Positions 55,411-64,000 of a DNA stretch of 64,000 bases are shown here, piece after piece. Within the stretch, counting starts at the first letter, position 1, and every line of letters begins with the position of its first letter. Under the pieces are notes generated by a model. It was not told the DNA's origin. It worked only from the letters and a program-made list of their open reading frames with translations, and searched no databases. Location of the stretch: contig JANJTB010000031.1 of assembly GCA_024711295.1 (NCBI GenBank), positions 62,001-126,000 on the forward strand, in the 5' to 3' direction. The position numbers and the translations under genes are program-made. The DNA comes from a bacterium (GTDB taxonomy: Bacteria > Bacteroidota > Ignavibacteria > Kapaibacteriales > UBA2268).

Positions 55411-55824
55411 AATAACTCCAAATAAATGATTAATACAATTGTTTTTAATTACTATTAAAATTAAAACTTTGTAAATTTACTCAATACTTTTATTAAATCA
55501 AAATTAATTTTTGTTTAATATTTAGGATATTCTATATATTGTTTTATCTTCATCAATAAATGTAGTTGAAAGCGTTTTTATTATAACTTAATCGAATCAA
55601 TATATACTCTATTTATTTAATATTCAGTCACTTAGTAGCATTTATTTATATTATTAATATATACTGTTTATTAGTCCCATTTCTGAATTAATTATTTTTC
55701 TACATATTACAACATATTACATATCAACAAATGTACACTCTTTACTAATTAAATTTGTCAATAAAAATCATCATAAAATTTTAGTTGCTTCTAATATATT
55801 AAATAGCTTATTAAAATTAATGTT
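55411..55824. other. 414-base A+T-rich intergenic region
   Basis: No gene is seen on either strand. A minus-strand TAATTTTG (55499-55506) could be a -7 element for the redox cluster, leaving an 88-base leader. A short direct repeat (ACATATTACA, near 55702 and 55711) lies further up and might bind a regulator. The rest is A+T-rich sequence with no structure I can name. Confidence 0.35.
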
Positions 55825-56823
55825 TTAAAAATCTAGCATTTCAATAGCAATATTATACACATCATCTACAGAAATTGAACTCATATCATCATTATATTTA
55901 CCAGATAATGTAATTGGTTCAGGCGAAAATATGTGACTTTTTGTCCATAATGGACCCCACCTTTTTGAAGACATGCTTGGAGTATTGGGGAAAAATGTTA
56001 AAACTGGTATTTGCATTGACGCTGCTATATGAAGTACACCTGTTGAATTGGCTACCAATAAATCAGACCTTCTGATCAACTTTATAAGTTGTTCCAAACT
56101 TAACAGTTCGTATAAATTAACAGTGTTAGCATTATTAGATAATAAGCTGCATATATCTTTATCTTGTCCGGTACCTGTAATGAAAATTAAAAGTTCTTCG
56201 AATTTACTTAGCCTTTTAATTAATTCATCGAGCTTTGATATTGGTATATCTAATGAAGAGCCTCTCGAGCCTGGATGTATAATCATTGTTTTTTTATTCT
56301 TAGGATTATACTTAGTTATCAGATTATTTATATCAAGTGATACATTATCACTTATAATTGGAATTACAGGTTTAGGATTATGTTTGGATTTAATTATGCT
56401 TTCAAACATTCTAAGATTATAATCTGCTTCGTGGTATTCAGAGATTTTTCGATGGTCATAGATTTTATGATTAAAAAAAATTGAGTAAAAACGGTATGCA
56501 CTGCCAATCCTTAATGGAATTCTGTTTTTGAATGCTGAGAATGCTTCATCAAATTTAGGCATAGGAAAAAAAGCGACATCAAATTGATTATTTTTAAATA
56601 CATTATCAATACCGTTTAATTTATCAACCAAAAAATATTTATCAACATATAAATTTTTCAATAAAGGTTCATTTACAGAATTCGCTACAATCGAAACACA
56701 TAAATTAGGGTTGTATTCCTTTAATGCTCTTGCAAGTGGTAAAGTCAGTACCATATCACCAATTTTGTCGGTTCGTACTATGACTATTTCACTTGAATTA
56801 TCAAACTTCTCAATAATTTTCAT
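55825..56823 (-). CDS. glycosyltransferase family 9 (heptosyltransferase-like)
   Basis: A 332-residue protein of the GT9 family, which adds heptose or other sugars to the lipopolysaccharide core. It has RTDKIGDMVLTLPLARALKE at the N-terminus, MIIHPGSRGSS in the middle and ANSTGVLHIAASMQIPVLTFF near residue 270, which binds the nucleotide-sugar. The length is normal. It is cytoplasmic or peripheral to the inner membrane. It is divergent from a WaaE-like glycosyltransferase with only 49 bases between the starts, suggesting joint control. KdsC elsewhere in the window fits an LPS pathway. Confidence 0.87.
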   Translation of the reverse strand: MKIIEKFDNSSEIVIVRTDKIGDMVLTLPLARALKEYNPNLCVSIVANSVNEPLLKNLYVDKYFLVDKLNGIDNVFKNNQFDVAFFPMPKFDEAFSAFKNRIPLRIGSAYRFYSIFFNHKIYDHRKISEYHEADYNLRMFESIIKSKHNPKPVIPIISDNVSLDINNLITKYNPKNKKTMIIHPGSRGSSLDIPISKLDELIKRLSKFEELLIFITGTGQDKDICSLLSNNANTVNLYELLSLEQLIKLIRRSDLLVANSTGVLHIAASMQIPVLTFFPNTPSMSSKRWGPLWTKSHIFSPEPITLSGKYNDDMSSISVDDVYNIAIEMLDF

Positions 56824-56872
56824 TATTTTTACAAAAGATTTCTTTATAATATTGTAAATATAATGATTTTCG

Positions 56873-57652
56873 ATGAAACAACCCTTAAGTGTTTGCTATA
56901 TATCCTATAATGAAAGCGATAGAATTGCAGTTTCAATTAATTCGGTAATTGACTTCGCCACTCAAATAGTAGTTATTGACTCATACTCAAGCGATTCTAC
57001 CAAAGAAATTGCAGAAAATTTAGGAGCTGAAGTTTTCTTATCGGAATGGAAAGGTTTTGTTGAGCAAAAGAATTTTGCTATCAACAAAGCAAATCAGGAT
57101 TGGATTCTGTTGCTCGATTGTGACGAAGTAGTAAGTGATGAATTAAAGCAAAGTATTATAGATGCTATAATAAATGACAAAATTGGATTTTATAGTATTA
57201 ATAGGAAAACTCATTATTTGGGAAAACTTATGAAATATTCATGGCAGCCGGACAGGGTTGTCAGATTATTGCATAAATCACTTAATCCCAAATTTACAGG
57301 TGAATTGGTACATGAAAAAATTGATATGAAAGATTATAAATCTAGCACGTTATCCGGTAACCTGATTCATTATTCTTACAGAAATATCAGGGAGCATTTT
57401 GAGAAAACCACTAAATACTCTGAATTGTCTGCTTTAAGTTACCAAAAAATAGGAAAAAAATCAAAATTAGTCAACCTAATAATTAATCCTTTATTTGCAT
57501 TTATTAACATGTACATCTTAAAATTAGGAATATTGGACGGATGGCGAGGAATAATCGCTGCTTTCAGCAGTATGACAGGTACATTTTTGAAATATGCAAT
57601 TTTGAGGGAACTAAATCAAACAACCAGTGCACACTTGCCAAAATCAAAATGA
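56873..57652 (+). CDS. WaaE/KdtX-like family 2 glycosyltransferase
   Basis: A 259-residue GT-A glycosyltransferase. It has SVCYISYNESDRIAVSINSV, DSYSSDSTKEIAENLGAEV, the D-x-D-like DCDEVVSDEL near residue 85, and a C-terminal amphipathic helix region (GWRGIIAAFSSMTGTFLKYA). This matches lipopolysaccharide core beta-1,4-glucosyltransferases of the WaaE/KdtX/LgtF type. It probably adds glucose or a similar sugar to the inner core. Its last 37 bases overlap the convergent transposase-like gene, an unusual arrangement for a complete gene. Confidence 0.87.
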   Translation: MKQPLSVCYISYNESDRIAVSINSVIDFATQIVVIDSYSSDSTKEIAENLGAEVFLSEWKGFVEQKNFAINKANQDWILLLDCDEVVSDELKQSIIDAIINDKIGFYSINRKTHYLGKLMKYSWQPDRVVRLLHKSLNPKFTGELVHEKIDMKDYKSSTLSGNLIHYSYRNIREHFEKTTKYSELSALSYQKIGKKSKLVNLIINPLFAFINMYILKLGILDGWRGIIAAFSSMTGTFLKYAILRELNQTTSAHLPKSK

Positions 57653-58752
57653 CATTCATTACTGAATAATGGTAATTCAAGTGACCTCGCAGTTACTTCC
57701 AAAAGTAATTGTTCCAAAAGTTTTGAACTATGTTTGTTAATAGTGTTACTACTAAATCTATGCCTTACATAGCTGTTAAAATCTAATTTAGAATAGTCCT
57801 GAGTATATAATGTAAGTCTTGAAATACCATTTTCATCCTTTAGAAGCATCTGGTTTGCTACCCAGCTATTAACTAAGGGTTGCGGGTCTTCCTTTAGAAG
57901 ATGAAACTTCTCAAATCGTTTTTGAAATAAATTCGGTAAATTGTCATTAAATATTTTAGTTCTGTTTTGTAATCTTTTTTTTACAATATCAAGAAAAAGA
58001 ATCTCTCTTTTGCACAAAAAATCTCTCAACTCAGACTCATCCTTGATACCAAGCTTGTTAGCAATCTTATTGTTTTTCATTGTAAAGTAAACTCTAGAAG
58101 CATCATTAATTAGCTTTTGTGAAGGGGAAACACGCGACAGACAGCATCCAAGTTCTCTATCACGATAGTTCTTATGATAATTTATTTTAAGATCTGATGC
58201 GGGATAAATACTCTTTACTGAAACGATGCTTTTTTCGGATCCGTTTGTAAGAAAAGAATTACTTACGATGCTTCTTTCCTTCAGATTATTTAATAATTCC
58301 ATCCATATATCGACAGTTTCGTCAAAGCACACTTTATAAGCAAGAACAAAACCAGTTAAAGAGTCAATTGCAAATGCAATGTACATTTCATTACAGTCAC
58401 TTCTATTCCAGGAGCAATGGAATTTCTTGCCTGAAAGGTAAATTTGCCTCGGTGTGTGATTATTGACAGACAAATCAACAAACTCATGCCAGTCTGGTGC
58501 TCTTTTCAGGTAGTCTCTTATGATAGTATTTATTCTTGTTGGAGTAGAATGATACTGTTTAGATAATTCACGAATTGTTTTACCATTTAAGTAGTCATGA
58601 GCCATTTTTGGCAAATTCTTAATGTTATGATAATTCGTTTTGCTTGACCAAGTTTTACCACATGTAAAACATCGGTATCTCTGAACTCCCAAAGAAGTTT
58701 GTCCATGACGAATAATATCTGTGCTGCGACAATAAACGCAAGACTTTACCAT
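57616..58752 (-). mobile_element. orphan transposase-derived gene, probably inactive
   Basis: A 378-residue protein (ATG 58752; a TTG four codons earlier is possible). It has an N-terminal zinc ribbon with two CxxC pairs (CVYCRSTD and CFTCGKTW), a helix-turn-helix (LNGKTIRELSKQYHSTPTRI) and a DDE-type core (MYIAFAIDSLTGFVLAYK), as in IS1/ISXO2-like transposases. Two positions where related enzymes carry catalytic Asp read Ser (IYLSGKKF) and Asn (FLTNGSEK). No inverted terminal repeats or target-site duplication were found, and its 3' end overlaps the convergent glycosyltransferase gene by 37 bases. It is therefore either a decayed element or a domesticated DNA-binding protein. Which one is not clear. 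Confidence 0.65.
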
Positions 58753-58958
58753 AATGAAACTCAATCAACAAAAAAATATAATTTTAACAAGAAATTCATT
58801 AAATAATTTACAAATTAAACGAAAAAATAATTATTATCAAAATAATATATATTCATTTCTTGATATTTAGATAAATTATTTTGTATTTTTTTCATAGCAT
58901 ATTTGGGCATAAATTTTGATAATGCTAAATTATATGAAATAATAATACAAAAATTCTA

Positions 58959-59510
58959 ATGACAGGTACAATATTAAAATATATTTTGATTGTTTTGATT
59001 GCCGGAGTTTTCTTTAATTCTTGCCAATCAACAATAAGGTTTTCATCCAAAACTACCTCAACCAAAAAAATCAAAGCCAAAAATGTTATCAAGACTGAGA
59101 TAAGCGATAATGAAAATGTTAAAATATATGAAGATAGTGAAATTTGTTTAGTAGCTGAAGAATGGATAGGTACACCATATAAATTTGGTGGTACAGATCG
59201 TAGCGGTATTGACTGTTCTGGATTAGTTCAACAAGTTTTTAGTACACTCGGAAAAGAATTACCTCGTACATCACAGCAACAATATGATTTTGTAAGTAAA
59301 GTAGAATTTCTAGATAAAAAAGCAGGAGACCTGATATTCTTTAAGAACAAAAAGTCAATAAATCATGTTGGTATTTACGTTGGTAATGGATATATGATAC
59401 ACGCTTCTACATCATCCGGTGTAATCAGACAATCAATTTTTGAAAATTATTTTGTCAAAAATCTTGCAGGAATTGGCAGAGTTAAAATTTCTTCGGGCCA
59501 AAGTGATTAA
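58959..59510 (+). CDS. NlpC/P60 cell-wall hydrolase lipoprotein
   Basis: A 183-residue protein with a signal peptide and lipobox (FFNSC, Cys22), a Lys-rich linker and an NlpC/P60 domain. The catalytic Cys86 lies in GIDCSGLVQ, His136 in INHVGIYVG, and the third polar residue His148 in MIHAST. The fold is the Spr/NlpC type, a peptidoglycan endopeptidase that cuts stem peptides and is anchored in the outer membrane. The gene ends 2 bases from the convergent arsM stop. The domain is complete, so it is probably active. Confidence 0.9.
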   Translation: MTGTILKYILIVLIAGVFFNSCQSTIRFSSKTTSTKKIKAKNVIKTEISDNENVKIYEDSEICLVAEEWIGTPYKFGGTDRSGIDCSGLVQQVFSTLGKELPRTSQQQYDFVSKVEFLDKKAGDLIFFKNKKSINHVGIYVGNGYMIHASTSSGVIRQSIFENYFVKNLAGIGRVKISSGQSD

Positions 59511-59512
59511 TA

Positions 59513-60301
59513 TTAAGGTTTGTATGCTTCAATATAAGCAGAAATAACAAAATCACTTATGTTGGTATTAGGTACCCACTCCTTCATAAACTCCTTACTT
59601 TCTTCTTTAGGTTCAATTTTGATTTGATCGAAACCACTATTTAACAAATAATTTTTCAATTCAAGTACAGTTGAAGCACCAGATATACATGCCGAGTGAT
59701 AAAAAAGGTCACTCTTGAATTTTTCCGGTATTTCGCCAGATGCTACAACATCAGAAATAGCTAATCTCCCACCCTTTTTTAATACTCTGAAACACTCATC
59801 AAAAACTCTTTGTTTCTCAGGTGATAGATTAATAACACAATTTGAAATAATAACATCTACATAATTATCAGAAATAGGCAAATTCTCTATTTCACCCAAT
59901 CTGAATTCAACATTAGTGAAACCACCCTTTATTACATTATTCCTTGCTTTACTTACCATATCTGGTGTCATATCTACACCAATAACTTTACCGAATTTTC
60001 CAACTTCTTTAGAACATAAAAAAGCATCAAATCCACCACCGCTGCCTAAATCGAGAACGTATTCACCAGTTTTGAGTGAAGCAATGGCTCTTGGATTCCC
60101 GCAACCCAAACCCATATTTGCGCCTTCTGGTACAAATTTAACATCATCATCTGAATATCCCATTCCCAATGACAGACTTGATTCCGAAACAATATTGTTG
60201 GAGGGTGAGCAACATGAATTGCCACCCAAAACATTAAGTGCTACATTTGCGTAATTCTTTCTCACACTAGCTCTGATCAAATCATTTTTATTATCAATCA
60301 T
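59513..60301 (-). CDS. arsM: arsenite methyltransferase
   Basis: A 262-residue SAM-dependent methyltransferase of the ArsM type, which methylates As(III). It has SAM motifs DLGSGGGFDAFL and GVDMTPDMVSKAR, the conserved LGCGNP (C67), ISNCVINL (C155) and SACISGA (C205). The three cysteines correspond to the arsenite-binding set of ArsM, and C30/C31 add an N-terminal pair. Its start overlaps the murF stop as ATGA. Why an arsenic gene should be coupled to cell-wall synthesis is not evident, and no arsR, arsB or arsC is nearby. Confidence 0.9.
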   Translation of the reverse strand: MIDNKNDLIRASVRKNYANVALNVLGGNSCCSPSNNIVSESSLSLGMGYSDDDVKFVPEGANMGLGCGNPRAIASLKTGEYVLDLGSGGGFDAFLCSKEVGKFGKVIGVDMTPDMVSKARNNVIKGGFTNVEFRLGEIENLPISDNYVDVIISNCVINLSPEKQRVFDECFRVLKKGGRLAISDVVASGEIPEKFKSDLFYHSACISGASTVLELKNYLLNSGFDQIKIEPKEESKEFMKEWVPNTNISDFVISAYIEAYKP

Positions 60302-61701
60302 TTACATTCTCCTCTTAACATATTTATAATGATTTCCATTTTCATTCCTCTTGAACCTTTTACTAATACAGAGTCATTTTCCTGAAGATGATTTTTTAAA
60401 TAGTTTGAAACTTGTTCATGAGAGTCAAACGTTAACACTTTATCAGAATTCATACTTCTATGAGCTTTTTTAAATTCATCTCCTAGAATAATAATTTGCT
60501 CACATACTTCCTCGGCAAACCTAAGAACATTTTTGTGCTCTTCTTCTGCAGAATCACCTAACTCTTTCATATCTCCTAATATTGCAAATTTTCTACCTAT
60601 TGAGTTTAGCAATCCGATGTTTTTTAATGCAGCAATCATAGAGTCAGGATTTGCATTATAAGTGTCATTGTAAAAAGAAAAATCTCCAAGATTGACTTTT
60701 GCCATTCTTCCATAGCTGTCATTTGCCTGTAGAGGTTCGAAACTTTCCAAAGCTTTTATTATATCTACTTTTGGAACCCCAAAATGCAAACCTACAGTAA
60801 TTGCAGCTATTGAATTAAGTGCAGATGTATAGCCTATTGTATTAAGATTTACTTCAAAACCTTCACTAATTTGAAGATACTTTACTTTGGGATGTAAGTC
60901 TCCATCAAGCTCATATATAAATTTATGTTGAGCATGTTCATGAATACCATATGTTGTGAATTTACCCATAACATGACCATATTTGTTGAGTCTTTCATCA
61001 TCATAATTAATAAATGCAAATCCATCGCTTCGAACTGATGAAAAAAGATATGTTTCCTCTAATTCTACTCCATCCAAATCAATAAGAAATTCCAAATGTT
61101 CTTTACCAATATTTGTAATTAAGGCGTGTGTAGGATTAACAATATTTGCAAGTGTATAAATTTCACCAGGTGTATTAGTTCCAATTTCCAAAACTGCCAT
61201 ATCATAAGTATCATCAAGTTGCATAAGCATAAGAGGTACACCAATTTGATTGTTGTAATTTCCGTATGTTTTAAGAACATTAAATTTACAAGACAGTACT
61301 CTAGAAATCATCTCCTTGGTAGTAGTCTTACCGTTCGACCCTCCTACTCCAATAATTGGTAACTTGAATTTTAACCTGTGAAATTTTGCAATTTCACCCA
61401 AAGCATCAATTGTATTTTCAACAGCAATAAAGGATTTGTCATCGAAATATTCAGAGTTTTTTTCCAAATATTCCCGGTTGATTATGCAAATTGAAGCACC
61501 ATCATTGTATGCTTTATGAACAAAGTCATGACCATCATATTTTTCTCCTTTGATTGCTACAAATATATTTCCATTTTCAATTTCTCTTGAATCGGTAGTT
61601 ACACCGATAATCTTTGAAGTTTCATCAATTCCCGAAATTATTGAATTTTCAAAAATAGCACTCAATTCAATTCCATTTAGCTCGACATTGTTTTTAAGCA
61701 T
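60298..61701 (-). CDS. murF: UDP-MurNAc-tripeptide:D-alanyl-D-alanine ligase
   Basis: A 467-residue Mur ligase that adds D-Ala-D-Ala to the UDP-MurNAc-tripeptide. It has the N-terminal uridine-binding part (GVTTDSREIENGNIFVAIKG), the ATP loop GVGGSNGKTTTKEMI, LEIGTNTPGEI, and DTYNANPDSMIAAL. All are intact and the length is normal. No other mur genes lie beside it, unlike the usual division and cell-wall cluster, and it is translationally coupled to arsM downstream. Confidence 0.93.
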   Translation of the reverse strand: MLKNNVELNGIELSAIFENSIISGIDETSKIIGVTTDSREIENGNIFVAIKGEKYDGHDFVHKAYNDGASICIINREYLEKNSEYFDDKSFIAVENTIDALGEIAKFHRLKFKLPIIGVGGSNGKTTTKEMISRVLSCKFNVLKTYGNYNNQIGVPLMLMQLDDTYDMAVLEIGTNTPGEIYTLANIVNPTHALITNIGKEHLEFLIDLDGVELEETYLFSSVRSDGFAFINYDDERLNKYGHVMGKFTTYGIHEHAQHKFIYELDGDLHPKVKYLQISEGFEVNLNTIGYTSALNSIAAITVGLHFGVPKVDIIKALESFEPLQANDSYGRMAKVNLGDFSFYNDTYNANPDSMIAALKNIGLLNSIGRKFAILGDMKELGDSAEEEHKNVLRFAEEVCEQIIILGDEFKKAHRSMNSDKVLTFDSHEQVSNYLKNHLQENDSVLVKGSRGMKMEIIINMLRGECK

Positions 61702-61763
61702 AAAAAATCAAAAAATATTTAATAAAAACACTTTTGACGTTTTTTATTAGCTTAAATTTAAAT

Positions 61764-61771
61764 TACTTTTG
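61764..61771 (+). promoter_or_regulatory. -7 promoter element of the 61.8-64 kb run
   Basis: TACTTTTG fits TAnnTTTG, 40 bases before the TTG start at 61812. It is in the short region divergent from murF. Confidence 0.45.
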
Positions 61772-61811
61772 TAAATAAATTTTATGTGAATATATGCAGG
61801 TATAATAAAAA

Positions 61812-62333
61812 TTGAAAAAAGTTTTATATTTTCTTTTTGCATTAGGGTTTATAATTTGGTTTGGTGGTTCAATTGTCAGAAATGTTATAATTTTTGATTT
61901 ATTTGTGCCTGCTCAGGAATTAACCTTCGAGCCGAAGTATGATGATTCAATAATCAATTATAATATTGAGTTATATGTTGCAACGTCACTATATACTAAT
62001 GTTTCTTATGCAGTAATTTTTGTAATATCATTAATTTTGCTTTATTCTGAAAGAAGAAATCTCCGGCAACATGGCTGGTTGTTTATGTCATTTATTGTAT
62101 TCTTTATTGCTTCTCCCATAATTATCTATAATATTTATTTAGATTTAGGATTAAGTTTTGCAATTTTTTATCATGACTTCTCATTCCTGAATTATGACAT
62201 AAAAACAGAAATTTTTAACAGATACAAAAGTAATTTAAATACTGTTTTGTCAGGTATATCATATTTAAGCACAATTACAATATTGTTTTATGTTATATGG
62301 AAACCATTGAAGAATCCGAATGATAAAACATAA
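61812..62333 (+). CDS. four-pass membrane protein of unknown function
   Basis: A 173-residue membrane protein with about four membrane segments (near residues 4-27, 61-81, 88-110 and 145-165). The start codon appears to be TTG, since no in-frame ATG precedes it and the frame is open only to here. I recognise no family for certain. It overlaps the next gene by 14 bases and begins a tightly packed run of genes that ends with a YbbR-like protein. Confidence 0.6.
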   Translation: MKKVLYFLFALGFIIWFGGSIVRNVIIFDLFVPAQELTFEPKYDDSIINYNIELYVATSLYTNVSYAVIFVISLILLYSERRNLRQHGWLFMSFIVFFIASPIIIYNIYLDLGLSFAIFYHDFSFLNYDIKTEIFNRYKSNLNTVLSGISYLSTITILFYVIWKPLKNPNDKT

Positions 62334-62577
62334 TTATCACAAAGACTTAAAGTCCTTATGTAATAATTTGGGTATAAAAATACTATCACTTAAAGAACCC
62401 GAAGAAATTGGACTATGTGTTGTAAACGGAGTAAAATATATCATTCTTGACAAAGAATTTAATGAACTCACAAAAGCTGAGCATCTAGCAATCGTAATAA
62501 GCTCAATTGGTATTGATAATTTATATATTCCGCCCTATTTACGAGAATTCATTGAAATTTCTACGAGAAAAAATTGA
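62320..62577 (+). CDS. small conserved hypothetical protein
   Basis: An 85-residue soluble protein. Its pattern, LGIKILSL then GLCVVNGVKYIILDKEF and IGIDNLYIPPYLREFIE, resembles a small Bacteroidota/Chlorobiota family of about 90 residues with the theme GGxCxV-x-IINK ... IxxxIREFIE, for which no function is known. It overlaps both neighbours (14 bases with the membrane protein upstream, 4 bases with the permease downstream), so the three are translated as a unit. Confidence 0.6.
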   Translation: MIKHNYHKDLKSLCNNLGIKILSLKEPEEIGLCVVNGVKYIILDKEFNELTKAEHLAIVISSIGIDNLYIPPYLREFIEISTRKN

Positions 62578-63317
62578 TATTTGAACACTATATATTACTT
62601 CTTGCGGTTGGAGTATTTTCCGGTTTTATTAATGTAGTTGCCGGGGGTGGTTCAATACTAACTGTGCCATCACTGATTTATGTTGGATTGGAAGCTACCG
62701 TAGCAAACGGAACAAACAGAATTGCTATTTTTATCCAAAGCATTACTGCTGTAGGTACTTTATGGAAAGAAGTTAGGGATAATTTGAATTTTTATATTAA
62801 GCTTTCCTTGATTACTATTCCAGGCTCAGTTGGTGGAGCAATTGCGGCAACTAAAGTCTCTAATGATTTGCTTGAAATAATAATAGGTATTGTGATGATT
62901 ATGATAATTGCAACAATTCTATATCCTGTCAAAAAGTTGAAACAAGTAGAACCTAATCCCAAAATCACTCTAAATGTAGCATTAGTTCTACTTATTGCAG
63001 GAGTTTATGGAGGATTTTTACAAATAGGTGTGGGTTTTATATTAATGGCAATTTTTCATAGATTAATGAATTATGATTTAGTTCGTGTAAATATTATGAA
63101 GGTTTTCGTGGTAACATTTTTTACATTGCCTGCAATAATTGTTTTTTTGATGCAGGGGAAAATTGTCTATTTACCAGGCATTATTCTTGCAATAGGCAAT
63201 GCAATAGGTGCATGGGCGTCTGCTAAAATTTCTATGAAAAAAGGAGAAAAATTCATTAAGTTTTTTCTAATTGTTGCAATTTTGATGATATCAATGCAAT
63301 TGCTGGGAATATTTTAA
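62574..63317 (+). CDS. TSUP family permease (TauE/SafE)
   Basis: A 247-residue membrane protein of the sulfite exporter TauE/SafE family. It has about eight membrane segments, with the N-terminal repeat GVFSGFINVVAGGGSILTVP and the second repeat beginning LLIAGVYGGFLQIGVGFIL. Both GG-containing motifs are typical. The start is a TTG that overlaps the previous stop (TTGA). Members export sulfite, sulfoacetate or other organosulfur anions, and the substrate here cannot be told. The YbbR-like gene starts 1 base after its stop. Confidence 0.85.
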   Translation: MIFEHYILLLAVGVFSGFINVVAGGGSILTVPSLIYVGLEATVANGTNRIAIFIQSITAVGTLWKEVRDNLNFYIKLSLITIPGSVGGAIAATKVSNDLLEIIIGIVMIMIIATILYPVKKLKQVEPNPKITLNVALVLLIAGVYGGFLQIGVGFILMAIFHRLMNYDLVRVNIMKVFVVTFFTLPAIIVFLMQGKIVYLPGIILAIGNAIGAWASAKISMKKGEKFIKFFLIVAILMISMQLLGIF

Positions 63318-63318
63318 T

Positions 63319-64000
63319 ATGAGACATAAAATTAAGACTATACTTTTCAGTAAATCATATATCGGAGCTTTACTTTTTGCTTTAGCACTGTGGGCTTATA
63401 CAGCGCTTAGTGGGCACTACTCTACATTAGTGAATATGCCTCTGAAAATTATTTTACCAGAAAACCGTGCATTTGAAGAGCCTCCACCCAAAAGCATACT
63501 TTTGGAAGTAAAAGGAACCGGATGGAATTTGTTCAACTTTCTTTTCTTTAACAATTCAAAGCAAGTAATGGTAGATTTGTCAGATTCCAAAATTATTGAT
63601 AGTGAATTTTCTGTTCAACGTTCCAATTTATTAAAAGGTATTCAAGGTATGGAAAAAGTTGAACTATCTGATATATTAACTGAATCCATTACAGTGCATA
63701 CTGGAAAAGTTACCACTTACGGAGTAAAAGTCGAGCCTGATATCAGGGTTGAGCCAGCTGACGGCTTTACGCTGGTAGGTAATGTTAAGGTTTATCCTGA
63801 TATGGTTGAAATTCGTGGAAATGATAAAATTGTTAGCAAAATTCAAAGTTGGAAAACCAAATATGCATTTTATGAAGATGTAAACAAGTCATTTTCAGAG
63901 TCTATCGAACTCTCAGACTCACTTGATGGAATTGTAAATATTAATCTAAAGAAGGTTGATTTCATTGCAAATGTTCAACAAACATGTGAAATTACATTCA
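63319..64000 (+). CDS. YbbR-like domain protein (cut by window edge)
   Basis: The first 227 codons of a gene running off the right edge. It has a membrane segment near residues 14-28 (IGALLFALALWAYTAL), then two YbbR-like beta domains. The text NMPLKIILPENRAFEEPPPKSILLEVKG and later VKVYPDMVEIRGND follow this family. YbbR proteins include CdaR, which regulates the diadenylate cyclase CdaA in Firmicutes. A cyclic-di-AMP link in this organism is only a guess. The gene is directly behind the TSUP permease. Confidence 0.78.
   Translation, partial: MRHKIKTILFSKSYIGALLFALALWAYTALSGHYSTLVNMPLKIILPENRAFEEPPPKSILLEVKGTGWNLFNFLFFNNSKQVMVDLSDSKIIDSEFSVQRSNLLKGIQGMEKVELSDILTESITVHTGKVTTYGVKVEPDIRVEPADGFTLVGNVKVYPDMVEIRGNDKIVSKIQSWKTKYAFYEDVNKSFSESIELSDSLDGIVNINLKKVDFIANVQQTCEITF

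Noticed and set aside
55690-55725. Short ACATATTACA direct repeats as a CRISPR-like or iteron array
   Set aside because: Only two copies with almost no spacer, and A+T-rich sequence makes such repeats likely by chance.

Overview
The window is about two-thirds A+T and densely coded on both strands. It looks like a chromosomal segment of a Gram-negative bacterium of the Bacteroidota/Chlorobiota lineage, with the Ignavibacteria/Kapabacteria side my best guess. The evidence is fourfold. Four secreted proteins end in type IX secretion (T9SS) sorting domains. Many genes follow promoters of the Bacteroidota type (TTTG, about 19 bases, then TAnnTTTG). The isoleucyl-tRNA synthetase is of the type 2 form. 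KdsC, a heptosyltransferase and a WaaE-like glycosyltransferase imply lipopolysaccharide. No rRNA, tRNA, CRISPR array or integrase was seen.

Layout. 0-5 kb (minus): a sensory operon of a GAF/degenerate-GGDEF membrane protein and two chemoreceptors, the second cut by the window edge. 5-8.5 kb (plus): YciO, a YbaK-type deacylase, a WG-repeat protein and an M29-like protein. 8.5-13.8 kb (minus): a Spy-like lipoprotein, then a four-gene overlapping operon of a HAD-UbiA fusion, DprE1-like oxidase, DprE2-like reductase and PdxB. The first three enzymes are what is needed to make polyprenyl-phosphoryl-arabinose from PRPP. 14-24 kb: TPR lipoprotein, dihydroorotase, KdsC/YtxH/DUF948 group, PrmA, Ppx/GppA, RadA. 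24-32.6 kb: DinB-like protein, a frameshifted membrane protein, a BNR-repeat T9SS protein, a tandem adenylate kinase with a dead second half, a GH3/PA14 glycosidase and PurK. 32.8-41 kb: acyl-CoA dehydrogenase, then MutS, MtgA and IleS. 41-52 kb (plus): T9SS proteins, a DMT transporter, a TMTC-like membrane TPR protein, small redox and membrane proteins, and a looser A+T-rich stretch with a secreted trypsin-like protease.

52-55.4 kb (minus) is a redox cluster: a hexaheme lipoprotein with a collagen-like stalk, an outer-membrane barrel carrying one haem motif at its N-terminus (Cyc2-like in layout), a Tat-exported Rieske protein and a monohaem cytochrome. Together they could carry electrons across the outer membrane. 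55.8-58.8 kb: two divergent glycosyltransferases and an orphan transposase-derived gene that seems to have lost catalytic acids. 59-64 kb: an NlpC/P60 lipoprotein, a murF-arsM overlapping pair, then a compact plus-strand run ending in a TSUP permease and a YbbR-like protein cut by the window edge.

The two strongest candidates for an interesting system are the DprE1/DprE2/HAD-UbiA operon (polyprenyl-phosphoarabinose outside Actinobacteria) and the cytochrome-porin/hexaheme/Rieske cluster (possible extracellular electron transfer). All identifications are from reading the translated sequences against remembered families; no database search was run.
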